In this document: positions 1 to 9,502 of the stretch, one piece after another | Numbering within the stretch: the first letter of the stretch is position 1 | Layout of the letters: each line of letters starts with the position of its first letter | Origin: an uncultured Pelagibacteraceae bacterium | GTDB lineage: Bacteria; Pseudomonadota; Alphaproteobacteria; Pelagibacterales; Pelagibacteraceae | NCBI GenBank assembly: GCA_902603215.1 | Contig: CACKTW010000003.1 | Location: forward strand, 1-58,849 | DNA: 58,849 nt | Direction: 5' to 3' | The notes under the pieces: generated by a model | Seen by the model: only the letters and a program-made list of their open reading frames with translations | Databases searched by the model: none | Told to the model about the DNA's origin: nothing | Translations under genes and position numbers: made by a program

Positions 1-89
1 AATGGCATTCGATGAATAGACCAACTAATGAATTTATTCCTTCTTTTACGAAAAAAATTTTTAAAAAAGTATCTATTCTGTATAAATGA
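1..89 (+). CDS. C-terminal tail of an upstream CDS truncated by the window edge (...WHSMNRPTNEFIPSFTKKIFKKVSILYK*)
   Basis: Open frame from position 3 to TGA at 87-89, overlapping the next ATG (ATGA at 86-89); family unknown. Confidence 0.45.
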   Translation, partial: WHSMNRPTNEFIPSFTKKIFKKVSILYK

Positions 90-1216
90 AAAAAAAAATA
101 GCTATTATCGGATCAGGGATAGCAGGACTTACTTTGGCAAGTCTTTTGCAAACCAATCCTAATTTTGAATTTGTTGTATATGAAAAAGAAGATATTTTAA
201 ATTTAGATGAGGGTTTTGGTGTTCAGTTATCAGTTAATAGTGTTTCTATTTTAAATAAATTTGGTTTTCATCAGCTAAATAAAAATGAAAAATATCATCC
301 TTCAAAATTAGATTTTTATTCAATAAATTATAACAAAATTTGCGATTTAGATTTAACCACATTTAATTCCGAAAGCGCCAAATATACAACTCTTAAAAGA
401 TCAACATTAGTTAAATTTTTAAAAGAAAAATTATTTTCCAATTCAATAATGTTTGGCAAAAAAATTAATAATATTAAACAAATAAACGGAAAAATTAATA
501 TTAGTTTTATTGATGGATCAAGCGATAAGATAGATTATTTAATTGTTTCAGATGGAGTGTTTTCTAGCACAAAATCAATAATAGAAAAAAAAGTTTTGAA
601 GCCAATTTATTCTGGAGCCACTGCTATTAGGGCACAGATCAAAATTACAGATATATCTAATATTAATAGTAATAACATCTCTTTGATTATGGGCTCTGAT
701 GCTCATTTAGCTTTATATCCAATAAATCAAAAAAAAGAATTTAACTTAGTTTGTATAATTAGAAAAAAATCAGAAGGCAACGATTCTATAAAAACGATCC
801 TCGAAAATACAATCTTAAAAGAAAATAAAAACTTGGTTAATTTATTTAAAGGAGATTTAAAATTGTGGCCTATTTATACATCTAACAAACCAATTAAATC
901 TATTTACAAAAACGTTTTATATATAGGAGATGCTTTTTATACTTTTCTACCAACCTTAGCTCAGGGAGCCTCTCAGGCAATTGAATCTGCTAATGAAATT
1001 TTTGAACTAATTAGCAATAATCATCTAGAAATACAAAGCGAATATTTTAAAAATAGAGTAGAAAGAACAAATCTAATTAATAAAAGATCAAAATTTAATT
1101 ATTTTGGATTTCATATTTCTAATCCGTTGTTAAAAATTTTAAGAAATAAATTATTAAAACGTCTTGTAAAAAACAAAAAATTTATTCAAAGTTATTTAGG
1201 TAAAATTTACAAATAA
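86..1216 (+). CDS. FAD-dependent monooxygenase (UbiH/salicylate hydroxylase-like)
   Basis: N-terminal GSGIAGLTLASLL dinucleotide fold; YIGDAFYTFLPTLAQGASQAIESA resembles the GD motif of FAD hydroxylases. Confidence 0.8.
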   Translation: MKKKIAIIGSGIAGLTLASLLQTNPNFEFVVYEKEDILNLDEGFGVQLSVNSVSILNKFGFHQLNKNEKYHPSKLDFYSINYNKICDLDLTTFNSESAKYTTLKRSTLVKFLKEKLFSNSIMFGKKINNIKQINGKINISFIDGSSDKIDYLIVSDGVFSSTKSIIEKKVLKPIYSGATAIRAQIKITDISNINSNNISLIMGSDAHLALYPINQKKEFNLVCIIRKKSEGNDSIKTILENTILKENKNLVNLFKGDLKLWPIYTSNKPIKSIYKNVLYIGDAFYTFLPTLAQGASQAIESANEIFELISNNHLEIQSEYFKNRVERTNLINKRSKFNYFGFHISNPLLKILRNKLLKRLVKNKKFIQSYLGKIYK

Positions 1217-1222
1217 AAAAAT

Positions 1223-2299
1223 TTACAGAGTTTTGGATAAGAATTTTTGTCTAAGATTGTCTATAGGTTTCATAGATCCATTAATATTGCAGTACCAATA
1301 AGTCCAACCATTACAGCTTTCAGCACCAAGAATTTTAGCTGCCACTTTATGTATAGAGCCCTCAGCAGACTTATGTTTGACGCTTCCATCTGCCATTATT
1401 TTTGCGTTAATCTTTTTTTTTTGGTCAAAAATATTCATACCTGGTTTTATAATTCCAAGTTCAACCAAAGATCCAAATGGTATTCTAGGTTTAGATCTAT
1501 TATTTTTTAATGTATCTAATAAATCATCTTCAATTGGTTTTGTTTTTTTCAATCTTTCTTCTGCGGCTTTAAAATAAGATTTTTCTTTTTCAATTCCATA
1601 ATAAATTCTTCCTAATTTTTTAGCAACTGTTGCGGTAGTTCCTGATCCTAGAAATGGATCTAAAACCATGTCTTCTTTATTTGAAGATGCTAACAAAATT
1701 CTGTGTAATAAAGCTTCAGGTTTTTGTGTAGAGTGAATTTTTTTTCCATTTTTTTTAAGTCTTTCACTACCATTGCAGATTGGAAGATTCCAATTTGATC
1801 TCATTTGGAGATCATCATTTAAACATTTAAGAGATTGATAATTAAAAGTGTATTTTGATTTTTGACTTTTTGAAGCCCAAATTAATGTTTCGTGAGCATT
1901 AGTAAATCGTGTTCCTCTAAAATTTGGCATAGGATTACTTTTGTTCCATATAACATCATTTAAAATCCAAAATCCCAAATCTTGTATAATAGTTCCTAAT
2001 CTAAATATATTATGGTAACTTCCTATTACCCATAGAGCACCGTTTTTTTTTAAAATTCTTCTACATTCTTTTAACCAGCAAATGGAAAACTCATCATACT
2101 TTTTAAAACTTTCAAATTGATCCCATTTATCATTTACAGCATTTACTTTTGATCTGTCTGGTCTAATTAATTTATTTTTTAATTGAAGATTGTACGGAGG
2201 ATCTGCAAAAACTAAATCAAAACTTTCACTAGGAATTTTTTTTAGTTCTTTTAAACTTTCACCGTTAATAATTTTATTTTTGAAATCAATTGTGCTCAT
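1223..2299 (-). CDS. ccrM: CcrM-type adenine-N6 DNA methyltransferase (GANTC)
   Basis: [17 protein letters not shown], CcrM-like C-terminal domain ([12 protein letters not shown]...[20 protein letters not shown]). Start moved to ATG at 2299 (MSTIDFKNK) because the track start at 2329 lies upstream of the predicted -10. Confidence 0.92.
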   Translation of the reverse strand: MSTIDFKNKIINGESLKELKKIPSESFDLVFADPPYNLQLKNKLIRPDRSKVNAVNDKWDQFESFKKYDEFSICWLKECRRILKKNGALWVIGSYHNIFRLGTIIQDLGFWILNDVIWNKSNPMPNFRGTRFTNAHETLIWASKSQKSKYTFNYQSLKCLNDDLQMRSNWNLPICNGSERLKKNGKKIHSTQKPEALLHRILLASSNKEDMVLDPFLGSGTTATVAKKLGRIYYGIEKEKSYFKAAEERLKKTKPIEDDLLDTLKNNRSKPRIPFGSLVELGIIKPGMNIFDQKKKINAKIMADGSVKHKSAEGSIHKVAAKILGAESCNGWTYWYCNINGSMKPIDNLRQKFLSKTL

Positions 2300-2314
2300 A
2301 AAATTTAAAAAATA

Positions 2315-2343
2315 ATTAGACTCCAACAAAGAGTCTGGGTCAA
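2315..2343 (-). promoter_or_regulatory. Predicted ccrM promoter: -35 TTGACC (2338-2343), 17-bp spacer, -10 TCTAAT (2315-2320), with GANTC sites inside
   Basis: Read on the minus strand: TTGACC-CAGACTCTTTGTTGGAG-TCTAAT; GANTC at 2319-2323 and 2331-2335, a third at 2363-2367. Confidence 0.65.
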
Positions 2344-2382
2344 CCTATGATTGAATTAAAATGAGTCTTTTTGTGTTAATGA

Positions 2383-2961
2383 TTAATTTTTAATCAATAT
2401 ATTGTGTATTGGTTTGTAGGTTTTTCTGTGATGAGGAGTTACACCAAATTTTTTAAGTGCCTCTAAATGTTTTTTAGTTCCATACCCAAAGTTTGTGTTC
2501 CATGAATATTTTTTAAATTTTTTTGATAACTTTTTTATATGCTTATCTCTTGCCACTTTGGCAATAATAGATGCGGCAGAAATTGAAGGTATGCTTTCGT
2601 CACCACGAACAACTGGTCTAATTTTTATTTTTTTTATGTTTGGCACTTGATTTCCATCAACTAATATCAAATTAGGTTTTTTGTCTAATTTATTAATGGC
2701 CCTTTTCATGGAAAGTAAAGTTGCTTGTAAAATATTTTTTTTTTCTATTTCTTTTACAGAAGCCTTAGCAATTGCAAATAAAGAATTTGCTTTTATATAA
2801 TTTGATATTTTTATTCTATTTTTAAAAGATATTTTTTTTGAATCTTTTATAAAGCTTGTATCAATATTGCTGTTTAAAACAACAGCTGCAGAAAAAACAG
2901 GGCCTATCCAGCTTCCTCTTCCAGATTCATCAACTCCTGCAATAATTTTTTTTTTCTTCAA
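2383..2961 (-). CDS. rnhB: Ribonuclease HII
   Basis: AGVDESGRGSWIGPV, ILVDGNQVP, SIIAKVARD, FGYGTKKHLEAL. Confidence 0.95.
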   Translation of the reverse strand: MKKKKIIAGVDESGRGSWIGPVFSAAVVLNSNIDTSFIKDSKKISFKNRIKISNYIKANSLFAIAKASVKEIEKKNILQATLLSMKRAINKLDKKPNLILVDGNQVPNIKKIKIRPVVRGDESIPSISAASIIAKVARDKHIKKLSKKFKKYSWNTNFGYGTKKHLEALKKFGVTPHHRKTYKPIHNILIKN

Positions 2962-2970
2962 AGATTTTAT

Positions 2971-3672
2971 TTAAATAATATTTAATTTATCAATTTTTTT
3001 TTTTAAAAGTTTAAGATCATTCCATGCAAATTTTTTTTGATCAGGTTTTCGAATTAAAAAAGCGGGGTGAAAAGTTGTAATTATATCTAAATTAGAGTTT
3101 CCTATACTTTTGTTAATCCACGAACCTCTTATTTTTGAAATAGAATTTTCTTTTCCTATAATTGCATTTAAAGCTGTAGCGCCTAATAAAACAAGAATCT
3201 TTGGGTTAATAATCTCAATATGTTTTTTAAGAAAAGGATAATATTTTTTAATTTCACCATCGGTTGGTTTTCTATTATTTGGAGGTCTAAAATTTACAAC
3301 ATTAGATATATAAACTACTGATCGATCAAGATTAATTGCTTTAAGCATTTTGTCCAATAGTTGTCCTGCGGCACCAACAAAAGGCACTCCTTTTATATCT
3401 TCTTGTGCGCCCGGACCTTCTCCAATCAGCATTATCTTGGAATCAGGATTTCCATCTCCAAAAACAACATTTTTACTTGAGGCTTTAAGATCGCAATTTT
3501 TAATTTCATTTATTTGTTTTTTGAGCTTTTCCAACTCTTCAGTTTTGTTGAATATTTGATTATTATTAGAATATCTGTTTATAGGCTTATTGCTAATTAA
3601 CAGATTTAAATTAGTTAAGCTGTAATATTCAATAACGGAAATTTTTTTTTGATTTATTTTTTTATTCATCAT
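2971..3672 (-). CDS. Uracil-DNA glycosylase, family 4-like
   Basis: GEGPGAQEDIKGVPFVGAAGQLLDKML, NVVNFRPPNNRKPT, TTFHPAFLIR. Confidence 0.88.
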   Translation of the reverse strand: MMNKKINQKKISVIEYYSLTNLNLLISNKPINRYSNNNQIFNKTEELEKLKKQINEIKNCDLKASSKNVVFGDGNPDSKIMLIGEGPGAQEDIKGVPFVGAAGQLLDKMLKAINLDRSVVYISNVVNFRPPNNRKPTDGEIKKYYPFLKKHIEIINPKILVLLGATALNAIIGKENSISKIRGSWINKSIGNSNLDIITTFHPAFLIRKPDQKKFAWNDLKLLKKKIDKLNII

Positions 3673-3687
3673 AGATTAAAACAATAT

Positions 3688-5409
3688 ATGAAATTAAGAA
3701 AAATAAACAGTTCATTAGCCATTTTTTTAATCTATTTTTTTGTCTTTTCTTTTTTTGATGTAAAACCTGCAAAACCTACGGTAGAAAACAATCTGTACAA
3801 CAAAGAAAATTTTTCTAATTATTTTTCAGGCACCGTATCATTTGACAATAATGACTTCGATATTTCAGTTAATAAATTAAAAAAAATAGAAAAACTAGGA
3901 AATATTCATAAACAATATATTAATGAATACATATTTGCATTAGTTAATAATCAAAAAATAAGTGAAGCATTTAAATTTTCAAAAAACATTCAGAAAGAAA
4001 AATCAGAATCATTATTTTACACAAATTTATTATTAGCGCTTAATTTTTTTAATAATCATAATTACGATAAATCAATGGAGTACTTGCAAAAAATAATCGA
4101 CAATCAAAATACACCAAATTTTCAACAGATAATTGTCAAAGGAATTTTTAATTACTTAAATGCATTCAATAATTTTTCAGAAAAAGATACTTTTTTTTTA
4201 GAATCTAGATTTACGGCTTTTAACAAAATAAATGAAGCTTTCTATAATTGTTATTTTGACAATCTGAACGTTGAAGAAGATTTCTTAAAATTAGTTAATT
4301 CTGAAGATATGGGTTATTCAAGGTATGATTTTTTTTATTTGAATTATTTAGTATCAAAAGACTTTAAAAAAAAAGCCTCAAATTTTTTGAATACAAGAAA
4401 AGAAAAGCATGAAAATAATCTATTGTTTAATCAAGGAGCTATATGGGTAAATAATAAAAATTATAAAAAGATTAAAAATATCTTTAATTGTAGAAAACCC
4501 AAACATCTTATAAGTGAGTATTTATACTTAATTGCTAATTTATATTCTTCTGAAGAAAAATTTAATTTATCAAATTTTTATTTAAATCTATCGATCTATT
4601 TTAATAAAAATTTTTCATCAAATAAATTCTTATTAGCAGAAAATCTTTTTAATCTTGGAGATTTTAAAAATTCAGAAAAAAATTATCGTTCTTTCGATTC
4701 CAAAGATGAAATCTTTTACTGGTATGCACAAAAAAGATTGTTTTGGATTTTAAAAAAAACAAAAAACGAAGAGAGGGCTTTAGATTTTATTGTAAATAAT
4801 TTTGATAAAATAAAAAATTTTGATGCACTGCATTTTTATGATTTAGCTAATTTTTATAAAAATCTTGAAAAATATTCAGAATCAATTCAATTTTATTCCA
4901 AGTCCTTAGAAATTCTTGAAAAGAAAGACGAACTATATGCTGAAATTTTATATCGCAGAGGAGGAAGTTACGAAAGATTGAAATTATATCAAGAATCAGA
5001 AAAAGACTTACTGGAATCTTTAAAGATAGTTGAAGATGACCCATATGTTTTAAATTACCTTGCGTATTCTTGGATTGAGAGAAACAAAAATATTAATAAA
5101 TCTATGAAAATGCTTGAGAAGGCTCACAGTTTAAAAGATGCAGATCCATATATAGCAGATTCTCTTGCTTGGGCTAATTTTTTGGTAGGCAAATATGATA
5201 AGGCTGAAAAGTTACAACAAAAAGCATTAAAATTAATGCCCAATGACCCAATAGTTAATGATCACTATGGAGATATTCTTTGGAAACAAAATAAAAAATT
5301 AGAAGCACGTTATTTTTGGAAATATGTTTTAAGTTTAGAAGATGCAGAAGAGGAAATGAAAAAAAAGATTAAAGAAAAATTAATTTTTGGCTTAAATAAA
5401 AAATCTTAA
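3688..5409 (+). CDS. TPR-repeat protein, probably exported (N-terminal hydrophobic segment)
   Basis: Hydrophobic N-terminus, C-terminal TPR-like repeats (LAYSWIERNKNINKSMKMLEKAHSLKDADPYIADSLAWANF). Start chosen at MKLRKINSS. Confidence 0.75.
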   Translation: MKLRKINSSLAIFLIYFFVFSFFDVKPAKPTVENNLYNKENFSNYFSGTVSFDNNDFDISVNKLKKIEKLGNIHKQYINEYIFALVNNQKISEAFKFSKNIQKEKSESLFYTNLLLALNFFNNHNYDKSMEYLQKIIDNQNTPNFQQIIVKGIFNYLNAFNNFSEKDTFFLESRFTAFNKINEAFYNCYFDNLNVEEDFLKLVNSEDMGYSRYDFFYLNYLVSKDFKKKASNFLNTRKEKHENNLLFNQGAIWVNNKNYKKIKNIFNCRKPKHLISEYLYLIANLYSSEEKFNLSNFYLNLSIYFNKNFSSNKFLLAENLFNLGDFKNSEKNYRSFDSKDEIFYWYAQKRLFWILKKTKNEERALDFIVNNFDKIKNFDALHFYDLANFYKNLEKYSESIQFYSKSLEILEKKDELYAEILYRRGGSYERLKLYQESEKDLLESLKIVEDDPYVLNYLAYSWIERNKNINKSMKMLEKAHSLKDADPYIADSLAWANFLVGKYDKAEKLQQKALKLMPNDPIVNDHYGDILWKQNKKLEARYFWKYVLSLEDAEEEMKKKIKEKLIFGLNKKS

Positions 5410-5412
5410 AGA

Positions 5413-6264
5413 ATGAAAATCACCAATCTTCATTCTTATGCAAAAATTAATTTATCATTAAGAATTATTAAAAAATTAAATAATGGTTTTCATAAAATTG
5501 AATCATTAGTCAGCTTTTCACAATTATCTGATACTATTTCAATCAAAGAAATTCAATCAAAAAAAGATAAAATTCAAATAAGAGGAAAATTTAAAAAAAA
5601 TATTAAAGTTAATCTAAATACTTTGACCAAAACGCTTAATGTTTTGAGAAAAAATAATTTTTTAAAAGATAAAAAATTTCAAATAATTCTAAAAAAAAAT
5701 ATTCCTACCCACGCTGGCCTAGGAGGAGGGTCAATGAATTCAGCAACTTTAATTAATTTTTTTATTAAAAAATTTAAAATACAAATAAATGCAAAAAAAC
5801 TTTTAAGTATTTGTAATCTTATAAGCTCAGATGTTATTTTGGGGATGGAAAGGAAAAATTCTATTTTTTGTGGAAACAAAACATATCCAAAAAGAAGTAA
5901 AAAAAGGCTAAATTTTTTTATTATTTTAGTTTTTCCTAATGTTAAATGTTCCACAAAAGTTATTTTTTCTAAAAATAAAAAATTTTCAAAAAGTTACAAA
6001 AAATTTAATCAATCTTTATTTTCAACCAATAACCTTTTAAGAGATAAAAATGATTTAGAATCAGTGGTTTTTAGGGTTTATCCAAAAATTAAAAGATTGA
6101 ATAATTTTTTAGGAAAACAAAAACACTGCGTTTTTTCAAGAATGACAGGATCAGGATCTGTTTGTGTTGGATATTTTAAAGGGTTGAGAGCAGCACAAAA
6201 GGCACTAATAAACATTAAAAAAAAACATCCAAAATATTGGTCAGTTTTATCAAAAACTATATAA
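5413..6264 (+). CDS. ispE: 4-diphosphocytidyl-2-C-methyl-D-erythritol kinase
   Basis: AKINLSLRIIKKLNNGFHKIESLV; GHMP motif PTHAGLGGGSMNSA; MTGSGSVCVG. Confidence 0.93.
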   Translation: MKITNLHSYAKINLSLRIIKKLNNGFHKIESLVSFSQLSDTISIKEIQSKKDKIQIRGKFKKNIKVNLNTLTKTLNVLRKNNFLKDKKFQIILKKNIPTHAGLGGGSMNSATLINFFIKKFKIQINAKKLLSICNLISSDVILGMERKNSIFCGNKTYPKRSKKRLNFFIILVFPNVKCSTKVIFSKNKKFSKSYKKFNQSLFSTNNLLRDKNDLESVVFRVYPKIKRLNNFLGKQKHCVFSRMTGSGSVCVGYFKGLRAAQKALINIKKKHPKYWSVLSKTI

Positions 6265-6296
6265 TGATTAATAATTGTGTTATACGAAATATATTT

Positions 6297-6370
6297 TGGG
6301 GCGTAGCCAAGCGGTAAGGCAGTGGTTTTTGGTACCACCATCCTAGGTTCGAATCCTAGCGCCCCAGCCA
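6297..6370 (+). tRNA. tRNA-Gln (anticodon UUG), CCA encoded
   Basis: Acceptor TGGGGCG/CGCCCCA, anticodon stem GTGGT-TTTTGGT-ACCAC, T-arm CTAGG-TTCGAAT-CCTAG, terminal GCCA. Confidence 0.95.
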
Positions 6371-6373
6371 ACT

Positions 6374-7642
6374 ATGCTGAATATAATAAACAAAACATTT
6401 TCAAATTTTAAAAGTAAAATATACTTTTTGAAAAGATTTGAAAATTATAAAGACCTTAAAAAAATTTTTTCACTTTTAGAAAGCAAACAAGATAACAAGA
6501 AAGTAATGTTAGTGGGAGGATGTGTAAGAAAGTTTTTAAACAACGAACCAATAAATGATATTGATGCTGCAACAAATCTAACACCCAAAGAAACTAAAGA
6601 AATTTTAGTTAAACATAATATTAAATTCATAGACACGGGTTTATCTCACGGCACAATTACAGTTATTACAAATAATACAAAAGTTGAATTAACCACTTTA
6701 AGAAAAGATGTAAAAACAGATGGGAGGCATGCAGATGTTAAATTTATTTCTGACTGGGAAACTGATGCATTAAGAAGAGATTTTACAATTAATGCAATTT
6801 ATTCTGATTTTAATGGCAAAATCTATGACCCGCTGAATGGTTCAAAAGATTTAAAGGAAGGAGTAGTAAAATTTATTGGTGATCCAAATTTAAGAATTAA
6901 TGAAGACTATTTAAGAATATTAAGATACCTGAGGTTTTTCACCCAATATAGTAGGCTTGATCATGATTATACCACTTTAAAAGCAATTAGAAAAAACTTA
7001 GATGGTTTAGCAAAAATCTCAAAAGAAAGAATGGTAGATGAATTTTTTAAAATATTATCTTTAAAAAATTTAGATAATTTATTTAATAACGAAGATTCTT
7101 GTTTAATTTTATCAGCAATATTTCCTCAATTGAAATATTATAGTAGATTAAAAAAACAGAATGTAATTTCGAAAACAATATTATCAAAAATTGACAGTGT
7201 TTTAATTCTTTCAATAATGCTGATCGATAATTCTGATAGTACTGAATTTTTTTTATATAAATTTAAACTTTCTAATAAAATTAAAGATAGAATTCATTCT
7301 TTATATAAAAATTATAAAAAAATTACACTAAAAGAATTATTAAATGAAAAACAACTAATTAAATTTTCTTATTTTTACAGCACCCAAGAAATCATTGATT
7401 TACTAATTTTATTTATATTCGTAGAAAAAAAAATTGATTTTAATATAGTTGAGAAAAAAATAAAATTTTTAGAAAGTGCCCAACCACCTGTTTTCCCAAT
7501 CGAAGCTGATTTTTTGAAATCAGAATTTGGTTTTTCTCAGGGTAGGGAGCTAGGAGATGCCTTAAAAAAACTTGAAAAATATTGGATTGATAATAATTTT
7601 AATATTGAAAAAAAACAGATCAGAAATATTCTTAATTTATAA
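6374..7642 (+). CDS. cca: CCA tRNA nucleotidyltransferase / poly(A) polymerase family
   Basis: LVGGCVRKFLNNEPINDIDAATNLTPKE, DALRRDFTINAIYSD, DPLNGSKDL, RFFTQYSRLDHD. Confidence 0.93.
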   Translation: MLNIINKTFSNFKSKIYFLKRFENYKDLKKIFSLLESKQDNKKVMLVGGCVRKFLNNEPINDIDAATNLTPKETKEILVKHNIKFIDTGLSHGTITVITNNTKVELTTLRKDVKTDGRHADVKFISDWETDALRRDFTINAIYSDFNGKIYDPLNGSKDLKEGVVKFIGDPNLRINEDYLRILRYLRFFTQYSRLDHDYTTLKAIRKNLDGLAKISKERMVDEFFKILSLKNLDNLFNNEDSCLILSAIFPQLKYYSRLKKQNVISKTILSKIDSVLILSIMLIDNSDSTEFFLYKFKLSNKIKDRIHSLYKNYKKITLKELLNEKQLIKFSYFYSTQEIIDLLILFIFVEKKIDFNIVEKKIKFLESAQPPVFPIEADFLKSEFGFSQGRELGDALKKLEKYWIDNNFNIEKKQIRNILNL

Positions 7643-7643
7643 A

Positions 7644-8120
7644 TTAAATATAATCTACATCCTTAATTTGAAATTTTTTTTTACCATTTGGCGTTGAAAT
7701 TTCAACGTTTTCACCTTTTGATTTTCCAATCAATCCTTTTCCAAGAGGAGATCTAAAATAAATTAAATTTTCTTTAACATTTGCTTCATCTTTACCAACA
7801 ATTTTAAATATATTTATTTTCTTGGTTTCAATATTTAACAGATGAATTGTGGAGCCAAAAATAACTTTTCCATTATTATTAAGCTTAGTTACGTCAATGA
7901 CATTTGCTCTTGCTATTAGATCATTTATTTCTTGTATCCTTCCTTCTGCTAAAGATTGTTGTTCCTTAGCCGCATGATATTCAGCATTTTCTTTTAAATC
8001 ACCATGTGACCGAGCTTCTGCAATTGTTTTTATTATTTCATGTCTCTTAGTGTTTTTTAAATAATCTAATTCTTTTTTAATTTTTTCTAATCCATTTAAA
8101 GTTAAAGGTTCTTTTTCCAT
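7644..8120 (-). CDS. greA: Transcription elongation factor GreA
   Basis: PLTLNGLEKIKKELDYLKNTKRHEIIKTIAEARSHGDLKENAEYHAAKEQQS. Confidence 0.96.
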   Translation of the reverse strand: MEKEPLTLNGLEKIKKELDYLKNTKRHEIIKTIAEARSHGDLKENAEYHAAKEQQSLAEGRIQEINDLIARANVIDVTKLNNNGKVIFGSTIHLLNIETKKINIFKIVGKDEANVKENLIYFRSPLGKGLIGKSKGENVEISTPNGKKKFQIKDVDYI

Positions 8121-8123
8121 ATC

Positions 8124-8933
8124 TTATTTCCATTTTGCTGTTGGAGGCATAGACATTAGTATCGCTTCTGTATTGCCCCCGCTGTTTAAACCAAATTTTG
8201 TACCACGATCATATAATAAATTAAATTCAACGTATCTTCCTCTTTTTTCAAGTTGTAATTCTTTTTCTTTTTTTGTCCATTTTTTAAACATTTTTCTTTT
8301 TATAATTGTTTTCATAAGGTGTACAAAAATATTTCCAACATCTTGAACAAATGCAAAATCTTTTTCCCAATTATCCATTTTATAATCAAAAAATATTCCT
8401 CCTATACCACGAGACTCTTTTCTATGTGGTAAATAGAAATATTCATCACACCATTTTTTATATTTTGGATAATATTTTTTATTATGAAGGTTGGACATTT
8501 TTTTTAATTCATTATGAAAATATTTTTTCTCTTTATGATCAGAAAGACAAGGCGTTACATCCATTCCGCCACCAAACCAATTTTTTTGAGTGCAAATAAA
8601 TCTAGTATTAAAGTGCATTGCAGGAACTTTAGGGTTTTTTGGATGAAGTACTACCGAAACACCTGAAGACCAAAAATTTAGATTATTTTTTGTTCCAGGA
8701 ATTTTTTGTCCAAATTCTTTTGGAAATTTACCTATTACATTTGAAAAAGCAACGCCACCTTTTTCAATTACTTTTCCATTTATAGTTCTAAACTCACCGT
8801 GTTTCCACTTGTTTCCTTTAAACTTTATATTAGAATTGTATTCTTTTTCTAAGTTTTCAATTTCAAGACAAATAATATTTTGCAATAAAGAAAACCAATA
8901 TTTTGTAAGTTTTTTTTTGATTTCTAAATTCAT
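8124..8933 (-). CDS. hemF: Oxygen-dependent coproporphyrinogen III oxidase
   Basis: GGGMDVTPCLSD, YLPHRKESRGIGGIFFDY, FNLLYDRGTKFGLNSGGNTEAILMSMPPTAKW. Confidence 0.96.
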   Translation of the reverse strand: MNLEIKKKLTKYWFSLLQNIICLEIENLEKEYNSNIKFKGNKWKHGEFRTINGKVIEKGGVAFSNVIGKFPKEFGQKIPGTKNNLNFWSSGVSVVLHPKNPKVPAMHFNTRFICTQKNWFGGGMDVTPCLSDHKEKKYFHNELKKMSNLHNKKYYPKYKKWCDEYFYLPHRKESRGIGGIFFDYKMDNWEKDFAFVQDVGNIFVHLMKTIIKRKMFKKWTKKEKELQLEKRGRYVEFNLLYDRGTKFGLNSGGNTEAILMSMPPTAKWK

Positions 8934-8939
8934 TTGTAT

Positions 8940-9389
8940 TTATAAAAGTGAATTTTGTCTTAAAGCTTCTGATAAAGCAATAGATACGCTTGTTACAATA
9001 TTAAGTGATCTAGTATTTTTTTGTATAGGTATTACTAATCTTTCATTTGCGACTTGATGTACAATTTGTGGAACACCTAAGCTTTCTCGGCCAAATAATA
9101 TTGTATCAGTAGGTTTAAAATTAAAATTGAAGTATTTTTTTTTTGCCTTGGTTGTCATTAAAATGATTCTTTTTGTATTTTTTTGATTTTTAAAATCATC
9201 AAAGCTTGTAAAAGATTTGATTTTACATTTGTTTTTATAATCCATAGCGATTCTTTTAAAATTTTTGTTATCTAAAAAAAACCCACAAGGTCCAATTATT
9301 TGCAATTCACAACCAAAACAAGCACATAGGCGAATTATTGCAGCAGTATTTTGAGGAATATCAGGTTGAAACAGTGCAACTTTTATCAT
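8940..9389 (-). CDS. trmL: tRNA (cytidine(34)-2'-O)-methyltransferase (SPOUT)
   Basis: MIKVALFQPDIPQNTAAIIRLCACFG...LFGRESLGVPQIVH...RSLNIVTSVSIALSEALRQ; start moved to ATG at 9389. Confidence 0.92.
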   Translation of the reverse strand: MIKVALFQPDIPQNTAAIIRLCACFGCELQIIGPCGFFLDNKNFKRIAMDYKNKCKIKSFTSFDDFKNQKNTKRIILMTTKAKKKYFNFNFKPTDTILFGRESLGVPQIVHQVANERLVIPIQKNTRSLNIVTSVSIALSEALRQNSLL

Positions 9390-9502
9390 ATTAGAGCTTT
9401 TTGATAGCATATGTGTCATTCTTAAACAGTGCAAAAATACGTTTTTTTGTTTAAAAATTATATTATATAAAGATAAAGGTTGTAAAATAATTAAATTCTA
9501 AA

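Noticed and set aside
1247-1577. Plus-strand ORFs opposite the ccrM C-terminus
   Set aside because: Shadow frames of ccrM.
6078-6371. 97-aa minus-strand ORF beginning MAGALGFEPRMVVPKTTALPLGYAPKY
   Set aside because: Antisense translation of tRNA-Gln and the ispE 3' end; a familiar spurious ORF type.
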